A DNA stretch of 64,000 nt from Luteipulveratus flavus (GTDB lineage: Bacteria; Actinomycetota; Actinomycetes; Actinomycetales; Dermatophilaceae): positions 27,229-91,228 of the forward strand of contig NZ_JAROAV010000044.1 of NCBI RefSeq assembly GCF_029439465.1, given 5' to 3'. The notes under the pieces were generated by a model. That model was not told the origin of the DNA. It saw only the letters and a list, made by a program, of their open reading frames with translations, and did not search any database. Numbering within the stretch: position 1 is the first letter of the stretch; each line of letters starts with the position of its first letter. The translations under genes and the position numbers were made by a program. Positions 32,756-41,226 of the stretch are shown here, one piece after another.

Positions 32756-33435
32756 CTGGCGAGGTCGAGCGCGTCGAGGTGGCCGATCTCGTTGTACGTC
32801 AACAGCTGGGGGCCGCGCCGGTCGAGCACGACGCGGGTGACGCCGGTGTTGACCCCGCTGAACGCGAACTGCTTCCAGACGTTCATGTCGCCGCCGGCGA
32901 GCACGCGTGAGGCGACCCGGCTGATGCAGCCGACGGAGCTCACCACCAGCTGCCGGGAGTAGGGCTGCTCCAGCGCGCGGTCGAGCGCGGCGTCGACCCG
33001 GCTGCGGAACGCCGGGAACGACTCGGCGTACTCCTGGTCGTACTCGCCGGAGACCCAGCGCAGGATCGCCTGCTCGAACATCTCCTCGAACGCCGCCCTC
33101 GGCCGCAGCGTGCGGACCATGTCGGCCTTCAGCACGAGCAGGTGGCGGTACGCCGGCTTGTACGCGCTGATGATCGCGTCGTGGTCGAGCTCGTTCCAGT
33201 CGGCGTCGGTCTCCGGCTCGAGGTCCCAGCCGGCGCCGACGGCGATCTCGGCGACGGTCTCCTGGTGCCGCTTCAGGCTGCCGCACACGATCCGGTCGGG
33301 GGTCCAGCCGCGGCGGCCGAGGTCCTCACCCAGGAGGCGGGCCTGCCGGTGGCCGAGCTGGGACAGCCGGTCGTAGTCGCTCTTGCCGAACGACGCCTGC
33401 CCGTGGCGGACGAGCAGCACGGTCCGTGGCTCCAT
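32746..33435 (-). CDS. Histidine phosphatase family protein
   Basis: A 229-residue phosphoglycerate-mutase-like enzyme with the catalytic RHG in VLLVRHGQASFG (His about residue 11), a supporting Glu region and the second catalytic His expected in the later SSVGCISRV segment, where the usual SHG is replaced by SVG. That substitution makes full phosphatase activity uncertain. ATG 33435 begins directly at the first strand; the longer in-frame start at 33480 only adds low-complexity residues. Confidence 0.82.
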   Translation of the reverse strand: MEPRTVLLVRHGQASFGKSDYDRLSQLGHRQARLLGEDLGRRGWTPDRIVCGSLKRHQETVAEIAVGAGWDLEPETDADWNELDHDAIISAYKPAYRHLLVLKADMVRTLRPRAAFEEMFEQAILRWVSGEYDQEYAESFPAFRSRVDAALDRALEQPYSRQLVVSSVGCISRVASRVLAGGDMNVWKQFAFSGVNTGVTRVVLDRRGPQLLTYNEIGHLDALDLASQR

Positions 33436-33480
33436 GGGCAGCACTATCGCACTCCCCGGACCGGCGACGGCGCCCGGCAC

Positions 33481-33969
33481 TCACGCGGATCCGGCGCGCC
33501 CAGCCCCGAACGGCCACCACCACCGGCGTCGGCGCGGAGCCGGCACGACCGGTGCAGGAGCGGGGGAGGCGGCCACGTGCTCGGCGCGCAGCTCACGCCA
33601 CCGCAGCACCATCGCCTCGACGTCCACGCCGACGACCACCGGACGCGACAGCCGTCCGAACGTCGGGCGCAGGACCTCGTCGCGGACGCGGCGGTTGAAG
33701 TCCTGCAGCACCACGCGGACCGACTGCTCGGTGGCCAGGTCGGCGAGCGACTCCGGGAAACCCTCGCGCTCCTTGCGTAGGGCGAGCGGACCGGGGAGCG
33801 CCTGCGAGGTGTCGATGCCCTCGCGGCGGACCCAGCGCTTCACCCACCAGTCGGGGTCGCCCATGTCGCCGAGGTCGAGCGGCTTGCCGGCACCCGGCAG
33901 GTTGTCGAAGTCACCGCGCGCCTGGGCATCCCGAATCACTCGGTCGATGTGCCCCTCGCGATAGCCCAT
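33481..33969 (-). CDS. DUF1992 (DnaJ-like family) protein
   Basis: A 162-residue protein with the DUF1992 signature in the first 70 residues: HIDRVIRDAQARGDFDNLPG, then GKPLDLGDMGDPDWWVKRWV. A helical middle and an Arg/Trp-rich C-terminus (RRRRWWWPFGAG) follow. The function of DUF1992 is not established. It is upstream of the phosphatase gene (45-bp gap) and downstream of the desaturase, all on the minus strand. Confidence 0.88.
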   Translation of the reverse strand: MGYREGHIDRVIRDAQARGDFDNLPGAGKPLDLGDMGDPDWWVKRWVRREGIDTSQALPGPLALRKEREGFPESLADLATEQSVRVVLQDFNRRVRDEVLRPTFGRLSRPVVVGVDVEAMVLRWRELRAEHVAASPAPAPVVPAPRRRRWWWPFGAGRAGSA

Positions 33970-34004
33970 GACCCAGTATCACGCCACGGCGGGCGGCCGA
34001 ACGG

Positions 34005-35237
34005 TCAGGCGGAGGCCCACGCCCGGCGGATCGAGGCGATCGGGCGGCGCCGGTCGAAGTCGTCCGGCACGGCGAGGCGGCAGATCTGCTTCCACGTCGA
34101 GGCCAGCTGCAGCCCCAGCGGACCGGTCGTGTACGGCAGGCCGTAGCGGCTGCAGATCTCGCGGACGCGCGGCGCGATCTCGATGTACCGGTTGGACGGG
34201 ATGTCCGGGAAGAGGTGGTGCTCGATCTGGTGCGACAGGTTGCCGGTCAGCGTGTGGAAGAGCCTGCTGCCGGAGATGTTGGCCGAGCCGAGCATCTGGC
34301 GGATGTACCAGTCGCCGCGGGTCTCGCCGTCGATCATGTCCTCGCTGAAGGTGTCGACGTCCTCGGGGAAGTGTCCGCAGAAGATGACCGCGTGCGCCCA
34401 CATGTTGCGGATCACGTTGGCCGTGAGCGCGCCGGTGAGCGCGCGCCGACCGGACTTGGTCAGCATCGCGACGGCCGGGAGCATCATGTACTCCTTGACG
34501 ATCTGGTCCTGGGCCTTCACCCGCAGCGCGGCGAGGTCGCTGTCGAACTGCTCGCGCGACTTGTAGCCGGCCTTGACCATGTCCCACTCGAGGTCGTAGG
34601 AGGCGATGCCCCACTCGAAGACGAACGAGAGCCCCAGGTTGACCGCCGGGTTGAACAGGTCGCGCTTCTGCCACGGCTGGTCCGGGCTGACCCGCAGGAT
34701 GTTGTATCCCACGTCGCGGTCCTTGCCGATGACGTTGGTCCAGGTGTGGTGCAGGTCGTTGTGGGTGTGCTGCCAGCCGCGGGCCGGGGCGACGAAGTCC
34801 CACTCGTAGGTAGTGGAGTGGATGTCCGGGTCGCGCATCCAGTCCCACTGGCCGTGCAGGACGTTGTGCCCGATCTCCATGTTGTCCAGGATCTTGCCCG
34901 TCGCGACCATGCCGGTGCCGAGGAACCACAGCGGCTTGTAGCGGCTGCCCAGCAGCGCGACGCGGCCGGCGAGCTCGAGGCTCTTCTGGAGCTTGATCAT
35001 CCGGCGGATGTACGCGGCGTCCCGGCTGCCGCGGGAGGCGATCACCTCGTCGCGGATCGCGTCCAGCTCCTCGCCGAGCCGGCGCACGTCGTCGTCGGAC
35101 AGGTGCGCGGCGGCCGGTGGCCGGACGAGGACGCCGCCCTCGGTCGGCAGCGCGCCGGTCCGCCGCGCCTTGGGCGGTGTGTGGCTGCGGCCGATGTCCT
35201 GGGCGGTGGAGTTCGTGGTCTCGGCGGTGAGGGTCAT
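34005..35237 (-). CDS. Membrane acyl-lipid/acyl-CoA desaturase
   Basis: A 410-residue di-iron fatty acid desaturase of the DesA3 type. The three histidine boxes are HNVLHGQWDW (about 150), HTHNDLHHTW (about 180) and HQIEHHLFPD (about 345), with hydrophobic stretches between. It introduces a double bond into stearoyl- or similar chains at the inner membrane using electrons from a reductase. AGGAGG precedes ATG 35237. Gene order, reductase first and desaturase second (38-bp gap), matches the mycobacterial Rv3230c/DesA3 pair, so the two are functional partners. Confidence 0.94.
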   Translation of the reverse strand: MTLTAETTNSTAQDIGRSHTPPKARRTGALPTEGGVLVRPPAAAHLSDDDVRRLGEELDAIRDEVIASRGSRDAAYIRRMIKLQKSLELAGRVALLGSRYKPLWFLGTGMVATGKILDNMEIGHNVLHGQWDWMRDPDIHSTTYEWDFVAPARGWQHTHNDLHHTWTNVIGKDRDVGYNILRVSPDQPWQKRDLFNPAVNLGLSFVFEWGIASYDLEWDMVKAGYKSREQFDSDLAALRVKAQDQIVKEYMMLPAVAMLTKSGRRALTGALTANVIRNMWAHAVIFCGHFPEDVDTFSEDMIDGETRGDWYIRQMLGSANISGSRLFHTLTGNLSHQIEHHLFPDIPSNRYIEIAPRVREICSRYGLPYTTGPLGLQLASTWKQICRLAVPDDFDRRRPIASIRRAWASA

Positions 35238-35275
35238 GCTGGCTCCTCCTAGGGGGGTCGGGTGGGAGCGGTCGG

Positions 35276-36328
35276 TCAGACGTCGAGGTGGACGGTGCCG
35301 CACGGGGCGCTGATGCAGGTCTGGATCAGCTCGCCCTCGTCGGCGTGGGTCTCTCCGGTGCGCAGGTCCTTGATCTGGCCGGCGCGCAGCGGGACCAGGC
35401 AGCTGCGGCAGATGCCCATCCGGCAGCCGTGCGGCATGAGGACGCCGGCGTCCTCGCCCGCCTCCAGCAGCGTCGTGCTGCCGTCGGCCACGGCCTCCTT
35501 GTCGGACTTCTCGAAGACCACCCGGCCGCCGGCACCGGCGTCGGTCAGCAGCGCGGTCTCGAAGCGCTCGACGCTCAGCGCGTCGGCGACGTGGTGGTCG
35601 TGCCACATCTGCGATGCGTCGTCGAGCAGCTCGGCCGGCCCGCAGACGTACGCCTTGCGCGAGCGCCAGTCGGGGCACAGGGCGTCCAGGTCGGCGGGGG
35701 AGGTGAAGTCGATCCGCCCGTCGGTGGCGGTGTAGCGGTGCGCGACGTGCAGCCCGTCGTGGTCGGCGGCCAGCGTGGCCAGCTCGGCGCGGAAGAGCGC
35801 GTCCTGCGGGGTGCGGGCGGAGTGGATCAGGACCACGTCGGCGTCCGGGCGGCGCGGTACCAGCGTCCGGATCATCGACATGACCGGGGTGATGCCGGAG
35901 CCGGCGGTGAGCATCAGCAGCGGACGGGGGCCGGTCGGGAGGAGGAAGTCACCCTGCGGCGGCGCGAGGAAGAGCACGTCCCCGACTCGGGTGCTCTCGA
36001 CCAGGTGCCGTGAGACGCGGCCCACGGCGGTGACGGTGATGGCGGGGTCCTGGCCGGCGGGAGCCGACAACGAGTAGGACCGCCACTGCCGGACGCCATC
36101 GATCTCGACGCCGATGCGGGCGTACTGCCCGGCCTCGTGGGCGTGCCAGCCGCGGCCGGGGCGGAAGGCGATCGTGACGCTGCCGGAGCACTCCGGGGTC
36201 ACCGAGGTGACCACGCCGCGGAGCTGCCGTGCGGACGACAGCGGATTCACCAGCTGCAGGAAGTCCTGCGGATGACGCGGCGCGGTGAACACCGACGCTG
36301 CGGACAGCGCCATCTCTCGTACACCCAC
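35276..36328 (-). CDS. Ferredoxin reductase with C-terminal 2Fe-2S domain (desaturase partner)
   Basis: A 350-residue protein: FAD domain (RSYSLSAPAG at about 83-92), NAD(P)H domain (LMLTAGSGITPVMSMIRTL, about 140) and a plant-type 2Fe-2S domain at the C-terminus (HGCRMGICRSC, then a fourth Cys in QTCIS). It passes electrons from NAD(P)H to the desaturase next door. GTG 36328 is preferred; the longer start at 36373 would place coding sequence over the PucR-side palindrome. ATG 36313 is a third option. Confidence 0.9.
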   Translation of the reverse strand: MGVREMALSAASVFTAPRHPQDFLQLVNPLSSARQLRGVVTSVTPECSGSVTIAFRPGRGWHAHEAGQYARIGVEIDGVRQWRSYSLSAPAGQDPAITVTAVGRVSRHLVESTRVGDVLFLAPPQGDFLLPTGPRPLLMLTAGSGITPVMSMIRTLVPRRPDADVVLIHSARTPQDALFRAELATLAADHDGLHVAHRYTATDGRIDFTSPADLDALCPDWRSRKAYVCGPAELLDDASQMWHDHHVADALSVERFETALLTDAGAGGRVVFEKSDKEAVADGSTTLLEAGEDAGVLMPHGCRMGICRSCLVPLRAGQIKDLRTGETHADEGELIQTCISAPCGTVHLDV

Positions 36329-36359
36329 CCGTCCAGTGTGATTGATCCCAGGAATGAAA

Positions 36360-36392
36360 TCTGCTGCATTCACCTACAATCGGTGCAGCAGA
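36360..36392. promoter_or_regulatory. Operator between the PucR regulator and the desaturase operon
   Basis: TCTGCTGCA (36360-36368) and TGCAGCAGA (36384-36392) are exact complements 15 bp apart, in the divergent region between the reductase (start 36328) and the PucR-type gene (start 36423). It is the expected place for autoregulation and desaturase control. Confidence 0.62.
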
Positions 36393-36422
36393 AATTGTCC
36401 TCCGACGAGCAAAGTTCCCAAG

Positions 36423-37616
36423 ATGACGATCCGATCGACGGCGTCTGACGACGCACCCCCCTGGGCCGGGCTCCCCGCTGAGGTGTCCCAGGCCATCCGG
36501 CCGCACCTCGGTGAGATCGTCGAGCAGATCATCGGCGCCATCCAGCGGGACGTCCCCGCGTACGCCCGGCCGCTGGAGGGCGACTTCGGGCTCGCCGTCC
36601 GGCAGGGCGTCGAGGTGGCGCTCAGCCGGCTGCTGCTGGAGCTGCCGGGGCAGGAGGAGGCAGCGCTCACCCGGGCCGGGCGGCTGGTCTACCAGCACCT
36701 CGGCCGCGGCGAGGCGCGGACCGGGCGCCCGCTGGAGGCGCTGCTGGCGGCGTACCGGATCGGCGCCCGGGTGGCGTTCCGGACGACCTCGCAGGTTGCC
36801 GTCGACGAGGGGCTCGACCCCACGGTGCTGCTGCCGCTCGGGGAGTCGATCTTCGTGTACGTCGACGAGCTGTCCGCGACCAGCGTCGAGGCGTTCGCCG
36901 ACGAGCAGTTCCGCCAGGTCGGCGAACGCGACCGTCGTCGCGGGGCGCTGCTGGAGCTGATGATGTCCGGCCGCGCGGACGAGGCGGAGGTCCGGGCCCA
37001 GGCGGCGTCCGCGGAGTGGGTCATGCCGAGCGAGGTCGTCGCCGTCGTCGTCCCGCTGGACGACGCCGACGGCCTCCGGCTCGTCTTCGGTGAGCGCGCC
37101 CTGGTCCGGGCCCGTGCGGAGTACGCCGTCGCCGTGCTGAAGGCGCCCGTCGGGCAGCGCGGGCGTGCGGAGGTGACGCGACTGATCGGGAGCCGGCGGG
37201 CGTGGGTCGGCCCGGTGCGCCCCTGGTCGCGTGCCGCGGACTCGCTGCGCGCGGCGCTGGCGGGTCTGGCCGTCGAGGAAGGCCACGGGACCCGCGCGCT
37301 CGGCGCCCGGTGGGTCGAGGACCACCTCGCGGCGCTCGTCCTTGCCGCGGACCCGGACCTGGTCGGCGACCTGGCGCGGGTGCGGCTGGCGCCGCTGGAC
37401 AGCCTGCGCGACACCCAGCGGCAGCGGCTCGTGGAGACGTTGTTCTCGTGGCTGCGCCACCAGGGCGAACGGGCCCGGGTCGCCGAGGAGCTGCACGTCC
37501 ACCCCCAGACCGTCGGCTACCGCGTTGGACAGCTGCGGGAGGTGTTCGGCCCGGCGCTGGAGGACCCGCAGAGCCGGTTCGAGCTGGAGATGGTGCTGCG
37601 CGCCGGGCACCGCTGA
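36423..37616 (+). CDS. PucR/CdaR-type transcriptional regulator
   Basis: A 397-residue protein with an N-terminal helical sensor-like half and a C-terminal PucR helix-turn-helix (ARVAEELHVHPQTVGYRVGQ, then LREVFG). Divergent PucR regulators next to a desaturase and reductase are typical in actinobacteria, where they adjust membrane unsaturation. ATG 36423 is chosen because it begins after the palindrome; longer frames include it. The effector is unknown, possibly an acyl-CoA. Confidence 0.88.
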   Translation: MTIRSTASDDAPPWAGLPAEVSQAIRPHLGEIVEQIIGAIQRDVPAYARPLEGDFGLAVRQGVEVALSRLLLELPGQEEAALTRAGRLVYQHLGRGEARTGRPLEALLAAYRIGARVAFRTTSQVAVDEGLDPTVLLPLGESIFVYVDELSATSVEAFADEQFRQVGERDRRRGALLELMMSGRADEAEVRAQAASAEWVMPSEVVAVVVPLDDADGLRLVFGERALVRARAEYAVAVLKAPVGQRGRAEVTRLIGSRRAWVGPVRPWSRAADSLRAALAGLAVEEGHGTRALGARWVEDHLAALVLAADPDLVGDLARVRLAPLDSLRDTQRQRLVETLFSWLRHQGERARVAEELHVHPQTVGYRVGQLREVFGPALEDPQSRFELEMVLRAGHR

Positions 37617-37664
37617 GGCCGGACCCGACCCGATCGGTCGCAGGCCGGGCCTGTGCGCTGCGGA

Positions 37665-38402
37665 TCAGCCCGCGTCGCGCGGCTCCCACCGGACGTCGCC
37701 GGTGATCTCGTCGGCGTCGTCGTCCTGACCCTCGTCCTCGTCGGCGTCGTCCACCTCCGGCGGCGGGGCAGCGCTCAGCCCGGCGGGCCGAGCCGCGGCC
37801 GGCGGGCGGGGCGGCTTGGGCAGGGCACCCAGCTGGTCCACCTGCTCGGCCAGGGCGTCCAGCACCGCGCGCAGCTGGACCTGGGCGACCCGCGCGTACG
37901 TCCGGACGTACTCGACCTCGGGCACGGCGGCCGGCTCGTCACCCGCCTCCCGTTCCGCGTCGGCCGGGGCCAGCAGCGCGGCGTCCTGCACGGTCTCGGC
38001 GGCCTTGGCCTCGGCCCGTTCGAGGATCTCGCGGTACTGGCTGCGCGCGGTGAGCATCAGGTCGCGGGCGTAGGTCTCGGCGTCCGCGATGCACTTGTCG
38101 GCGATCAGCTGGGCCTGGCTGAGCAGCCCGACGGCGTCCATCGTCTGCTGCTCGGTGCCGCCCTCGGCCAGCCGGTCGCGCGCCTGCGCCAGGTCGGCCT
38201 TCAGCACGGTGCGCTCCTGGTCGGCGGCCTCCAGCACGACCCGCAGGTCGTCCAGGAACGCGTCGACCTCGTCGGCGTCGTACCCTCCGTCGCTGGAGCG
38301 GCGGAACTCCAGCTCGTCCAGGCCGGGCAGCGTGACGTGCTCGGCACGACGCGGCCGCTGGGGTCCTGACTCGAAGAACAGTGGTGTTTCCGAGGCGTTC
38401 AT
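37665..38402 (-). CDS. DivIVA-domain protein
   Basis: A 245-residue protein with a DivIVA-like N-terminal domain (GYDADEVDAFLDDLRVVLEA, about 40-60, the FRRSSDGGYD version of the family start) and a coiled coil at about 60-145 (LKADLAQARDRLAEG, then QAQLIADKCIADAETYARDL). An acidic tail (DDADEDEGQDDDADE) follows. DivIVA proteins mark curved membranes or poles in actinobacteria. ATG 38402 overlaps the flavohaemoglobin stop as ATGA, so it belongs to the haemoglobin operon, an unusual partnership. Confidence 0.85.
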   Translation of the reverse strand: MNASETPLFFESGPQRPRRAEHVTLPGLDELEFRRSSDGGYDADEVDAFLDDLRVVLEAADQERTVLKADLAQARDRLAEGGTEQQTMDAVGLLSQAQLIADKCIADAETYARDLMLTARSQYREILERAEAKAAETVQDAALLAPADAEREAGDEPAAVPEVEYVRTYARVAQVQLRAVLDALAEQVDQLGALPKPPRPPAAARPAGLSAAPPPEVDDADEDEGQDDDADEITGDVRWEPRDAG

Positions 38403-39571
38403 GACTGGTCACCCGATTCGTTGATGTCAGGGAAGGTAGGGCGCTGCTCTTTGGCGGTGGCGAACTGCTCGTACCGGATGTCGACCGTCGGGAGGCCCAG
38501 GGCCTCGAGACGCCCGACGGTGTGGTCGACCATCTCGGGCGAACCGCACACCAGCGCGATCCGGCCCTGCCAGTCGCGACCGTCGGTGGCGACCTCGCCG
38601 ACCAGACCGCGGCTGCCGGGGAAGGTCGGGTCGTCCGACACCACCGGGGTGTAGTCGAACCAGGGGCGGGCGGTGAGCTGGGTGAGCAGCTCGTGCTCGT
38701 AGAGGTTCCACGGGTGCCGGACGCCGTGGAAGAGGTGGACCTGCGGGGCGGTGCCGGAGCGCTGCCACTCGTGGTCGATGCGTTCCAGGTGCGCTCGCAG
38801 CGGCGCGAGCCCGGTCGAGCCCGCGATCATCAGCAGCGGGCGCTCGTTGTCGACGGGCAGCGTGAGCGTCTCGCCGATCGGGGCGCCGAGGCGGAGGGTC
38901 TGGCCGGGCTTCACCGACTTCACCAGGGCCGCGCTGACCTGGCCGCCCGGCACCCGCTGGACGTGCAGCTCCAGGGTGCCGTTGCGGCGCGGCGCGTTGG
39001 CGGGGCTGAGGTAGCGCCACAGGCGCGGGTGCTGGGGGATCTCGACCGCGACCGACTGACCCGCGACGTACTCCATCCGCTGGCTCGGGCGCACCTGCAG
39101 CACCGCGACATCGAGGGTCCGGCGGTCGACCGAGAGGACCTCGCCGTCCCAGGACGCCGGCTGGTAGTCCTCGGACTCCTCGGCGGCCTGGACCATCGCC
39201 GTGGCAATCACGCCGTACGCCGCCGCCCAGTCCGCCGCGACCTGCGGGGTCCACTCGGCGCCGAGGAAGTGCTCCAGTGTCGCCAGCAGGGACGCGCCGA
39301 CCGCGCCGTAGTGGTCGGCCACGACCTGGAAACGGCGGTGGTCACGGCCGAGCTGCTGGATGAAGCCGGTGACCTCGTCCAGCCGGTCGACGTCGCTCAC
39401 GATCCGGCCCAGGGCGCTGACCAGCCGGTCGCGCTGGGTCGCCATGGACACCGGGAACATCTCGCGCAGCTCGGGATGCTCCAGGAACAGGTGCCCGTAG
39501 AACCACAGCGGGACCTCGTCGCCGGCCTTCTCGGCCAGCGCCCACGTGTGCTTGAGCGCGTCGGTGTCCAC
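38399..39571 (-). CDS. Flavohaemoglobin-like nitric oxide dioxygenase
   Basis: A 390-residue globin plus FAD/NAD(P) reductase. In the globin, Tyr25 (WFYGHLF, position B10), Gln46 (ATQRDRL, position E7) and the proximal His78 (GRDHRRFQV) match Hmp-type sites. The reductase half shows RYLSPANAP for FAD, MIAGSTGLAPLRAHL for NADPH and LVCGSPEMVDHTVG near the end. Flavohaemoglobins convert NO and O2 to nitrate. Its start is four bases after the stop of the truncated haemoglobin and its stop overlaps the DivIVA start, so all three are one transcript. Confidence 0.92.
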   Translation of the reverse strand: MDTDALKHTWALAEKAGDEVPLWFYGHLFLEHPELREMFPVSMATQRDRLVSALGRIVSDVDRLDEVTGFIQQLGRDHRRFQVVADHYGAVGASLLATLEHFLGAEWTPQVAADWAAAYGVIATAMVQAAEESEDYQPASWDGEVLSVDRRTLDVAVLQVRPSQRMEYVAGQSVAVEIPQHPRLWRYLSPANAPRRNGTLELHVQRVPGGQVSAALVKSVKPGQTLRLGAPIGETLTLPVDNERPLLMIAGSTGLAPLRAHLERIDHEWQRSGTAPQVHLFHGVRHPWNLYEHELLTQLTARPWFDYTPVVSDDPTFPGSRGLVGEVATDGRDWQGRIALVCGSPEMVDHTVGRLEALGLPTVDIRYEQFATAKEQRPTFPDINESGDQS

Positions 39572-39574
39572 CGA

Positions 39575-39967
39575 TCAGTGCGCGTCGGCCGTGACGATGT
39601 CCGGCTGCGTCTGCCCGAGCGCCGCGACGACGCGGTCGATGATCTCCGCGGGCACCGAGAACTCTTGCAGCGCGGCGACCAGGTGCTCGACCACGGCGGC
39701 GAAGTGCTCGGGGCGGATCGGCAGCTCGGCGTGCGCGGCGCGCAGCTCGCGGCCGTCGTACTCGGCCGGGCCGCCCATGACCTGGGAGACCAGCAGCACC
39801 TGGTGCCGCTTGAGCGACGCCATGTCGATGCCCGCGAAGAACGGCGCGAGGTCGGGGTCGCCGACGACGAGCTCGTAGAAGCGGTTCACGACGGCCTTGA
39901 CGGCGGGACCACCCCCGACCGCCTCGTAGTCGCTCACGGTCTGGGCGGGGACGTCGTGCTCGCTCAT
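39575..39967 (-). CDS. Group I truncated haemoglobin
   Basis: A 130-residue truncated globin (TrHbN/GlbN type). It shows NRFYELVVGDPDLAPFFAGI with Tyr at B10 and the proximal His in LRAAHAELPI (about residue 80). Such proteins bind O2 and detoxify NO by dioxygenation. ATG 39967 begins MSEHDVPAQTVSDYEAVGG. It is the first gene of a three-gene operon with a flavohaemoglobin and a DivIVA-domain protein; pairing of two NO-active globins in one operon is notable. Confidence 0.92.
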   Translation of the reverse strand: MSEHDVPAQTVSDYEAVGGGPAVKAVVNRFYELVVGDPDLAPFFAGIDMASLKRHQVLLVSQVMGGPAEYDGRELRAAHAELPIRPEHFAAVVEHLVAALQEFSVPAEIIDRVVAALGQTQPDIVTADAH

Positions 39968-40151
39968 GGGGGCTCCGTTCGTCGTCGGTGACGCCGCCCG
40001 TCGCAGCCCCCTGCTGGCTGCGACGACACAGGCCTCACCAAGATCGCGTGCCCGGACGGGATGCGCCAGTCCTTTCGCGAAGTTCTTCCCGGACATTCCG
40101 AAGGTATGGCGTCCGAACCGTGGTGTCCGTGGGGTGGGCCATGCTGTCCGC

Positions 40152-41123
40152 GTGGCCATCGACTACGTCGCTCTCGGGGACTCCTACGCTGCCGGTGCGG
40201 GAGCCGGCGACCCCGGCCCGGACAACCCGTGCCTGCGCAGCCGCGGTGCGTACCCGGTGCAGGTGGCCGCCGCCCTGGGGGTCGACCTGGCGATGCAGGC
40301 CTGCCAGGGCGCGACCGTCGCCGACGTGGTGGCCGGTCAGCTCGGGCCGCTGGCACCAGGCGTCACGCTCGTCACCGTCACCGCGGGAGGCAACGACCTG
40401 GGGTTCGCCCACGTGCTGACCGAGTGTGCGAAGCCCGCGTGGATGGGAGACTCCGACCCCGTCATCGACGCCGCGCTGACCGTGCTGCGGGAGGACGTGC
40501 CGAGGCGCCTCGCCGACCTGTACGACCGCGTCCGGCGGGCGGCTCCGGACGCGCGGCTCGTGGTGGCCGGCTACCCGCGTCTGTTCGCCGGTGAGGACTG
40601 CAACCTGCTGACGTTCTTCAGCGACCACGAGATGACCCGGCTGAACGACGCCGCGGACGAGCTCGCGGGGGTGATCGGCGCGGCGGCCGAGCAGGCAGGT
40701 GCCGAGTTCGTCGACGTACGAACGGTGTTCGAGGGGCACGCGGTCTGTCAGACGCCGGAGTGGATCCGCGGGGTGTCCCACCCGATCGAGGTCTCCTTCC
40801 ACCCGACCACCGCGGGCCACGACGCGTACGCGCGGCTGGTGCTGGAGCGTCTCGGCCGCCCGGAGGTGCCCGAGCCGGCCCGGGAGCCGCGGGTCGTGCA
40901 GGGTGCGCCGACCGGGGCGCGGACGCGGTTCGAGCTGCCCGACCTGCTCGGCGAGGAGAGCCTGCACGGTGCTCGGCGCAGCGGCCTGGACCCTGACGAG
41001 GTCGCCGCCCTGGCCCGCGCTGCGCCCGACGACGACGCCGCGCGACAGCGCCTCGCCGACCTGGACGCCCACGTCCGGTCGCGCGGCACACCGCCGGGAC
41101 TGACGAGACCTGTTCATCCATAG
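40152..41123 (+). CDS. SGNH/GDSL hydrolase without signal peptide
   Basis: A 323-residue SGNH hydrolase: VAIDYVALGDSYAAGAGAGD (block I, Ser about residue 11), ACQGATVADV, TVTAGGNDLGFAHV (block III) and EVSFHPTTAGHDAY (block V His). Six Cys fall where secreted lipases of this family have disulfides (NPCLRSRG, QACQG, ECAKP, DCNLL, AVCQT). GTG 40152 leaves no signal peptide. A C-terminal extension of about 75 residues is Arg/Asp-rich. The gene is directly upstream of a secreted paralogue. Confidence 0.87.
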   Translation: MAIDYVALGDSYAAGAGAGDPGPDNPCLRSRGAYPVQVAAALGVDLAMQACQGATVADVVAGQLGPLAPGVTLVTVTAGGNDLGFAHVLTECAKPAWMGDSDPVIDAALTVLREDVPRRLADLYDRVRRAAPDARLVVAGYPRLFAGEDCNLLTFFSDHEMTRLNDAADELAGVIGAAAEQAGAEFVDVRTVFEGHAVCQTPEWIRGVSHPIEVSFHPTTAGHDAYARLVLERLGRPEVPEPAREPRVVQGAPTGARTRFELPDLLGEESLHGARRSGLDPDEVAALARAAPDDDAARQRLADLDAHVRSRGTPPGLTRPVHP

Positions 41124-41226
41124 AACATTTCACGAGGAACAGCAGGGGATTCGTTGACTGATTCTTGAATCATTCGTCAGTGAATTCCGGTTGTGGCGTG
41201 GGTCACACAGGAGGACGTTTCTCCCC

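Noticed and set aside
36342..36422. Longer start for the PucR-type regulator at 36342
   Set aside because: It would translate through the palindromic operator and gives an N-terminus with no family character.
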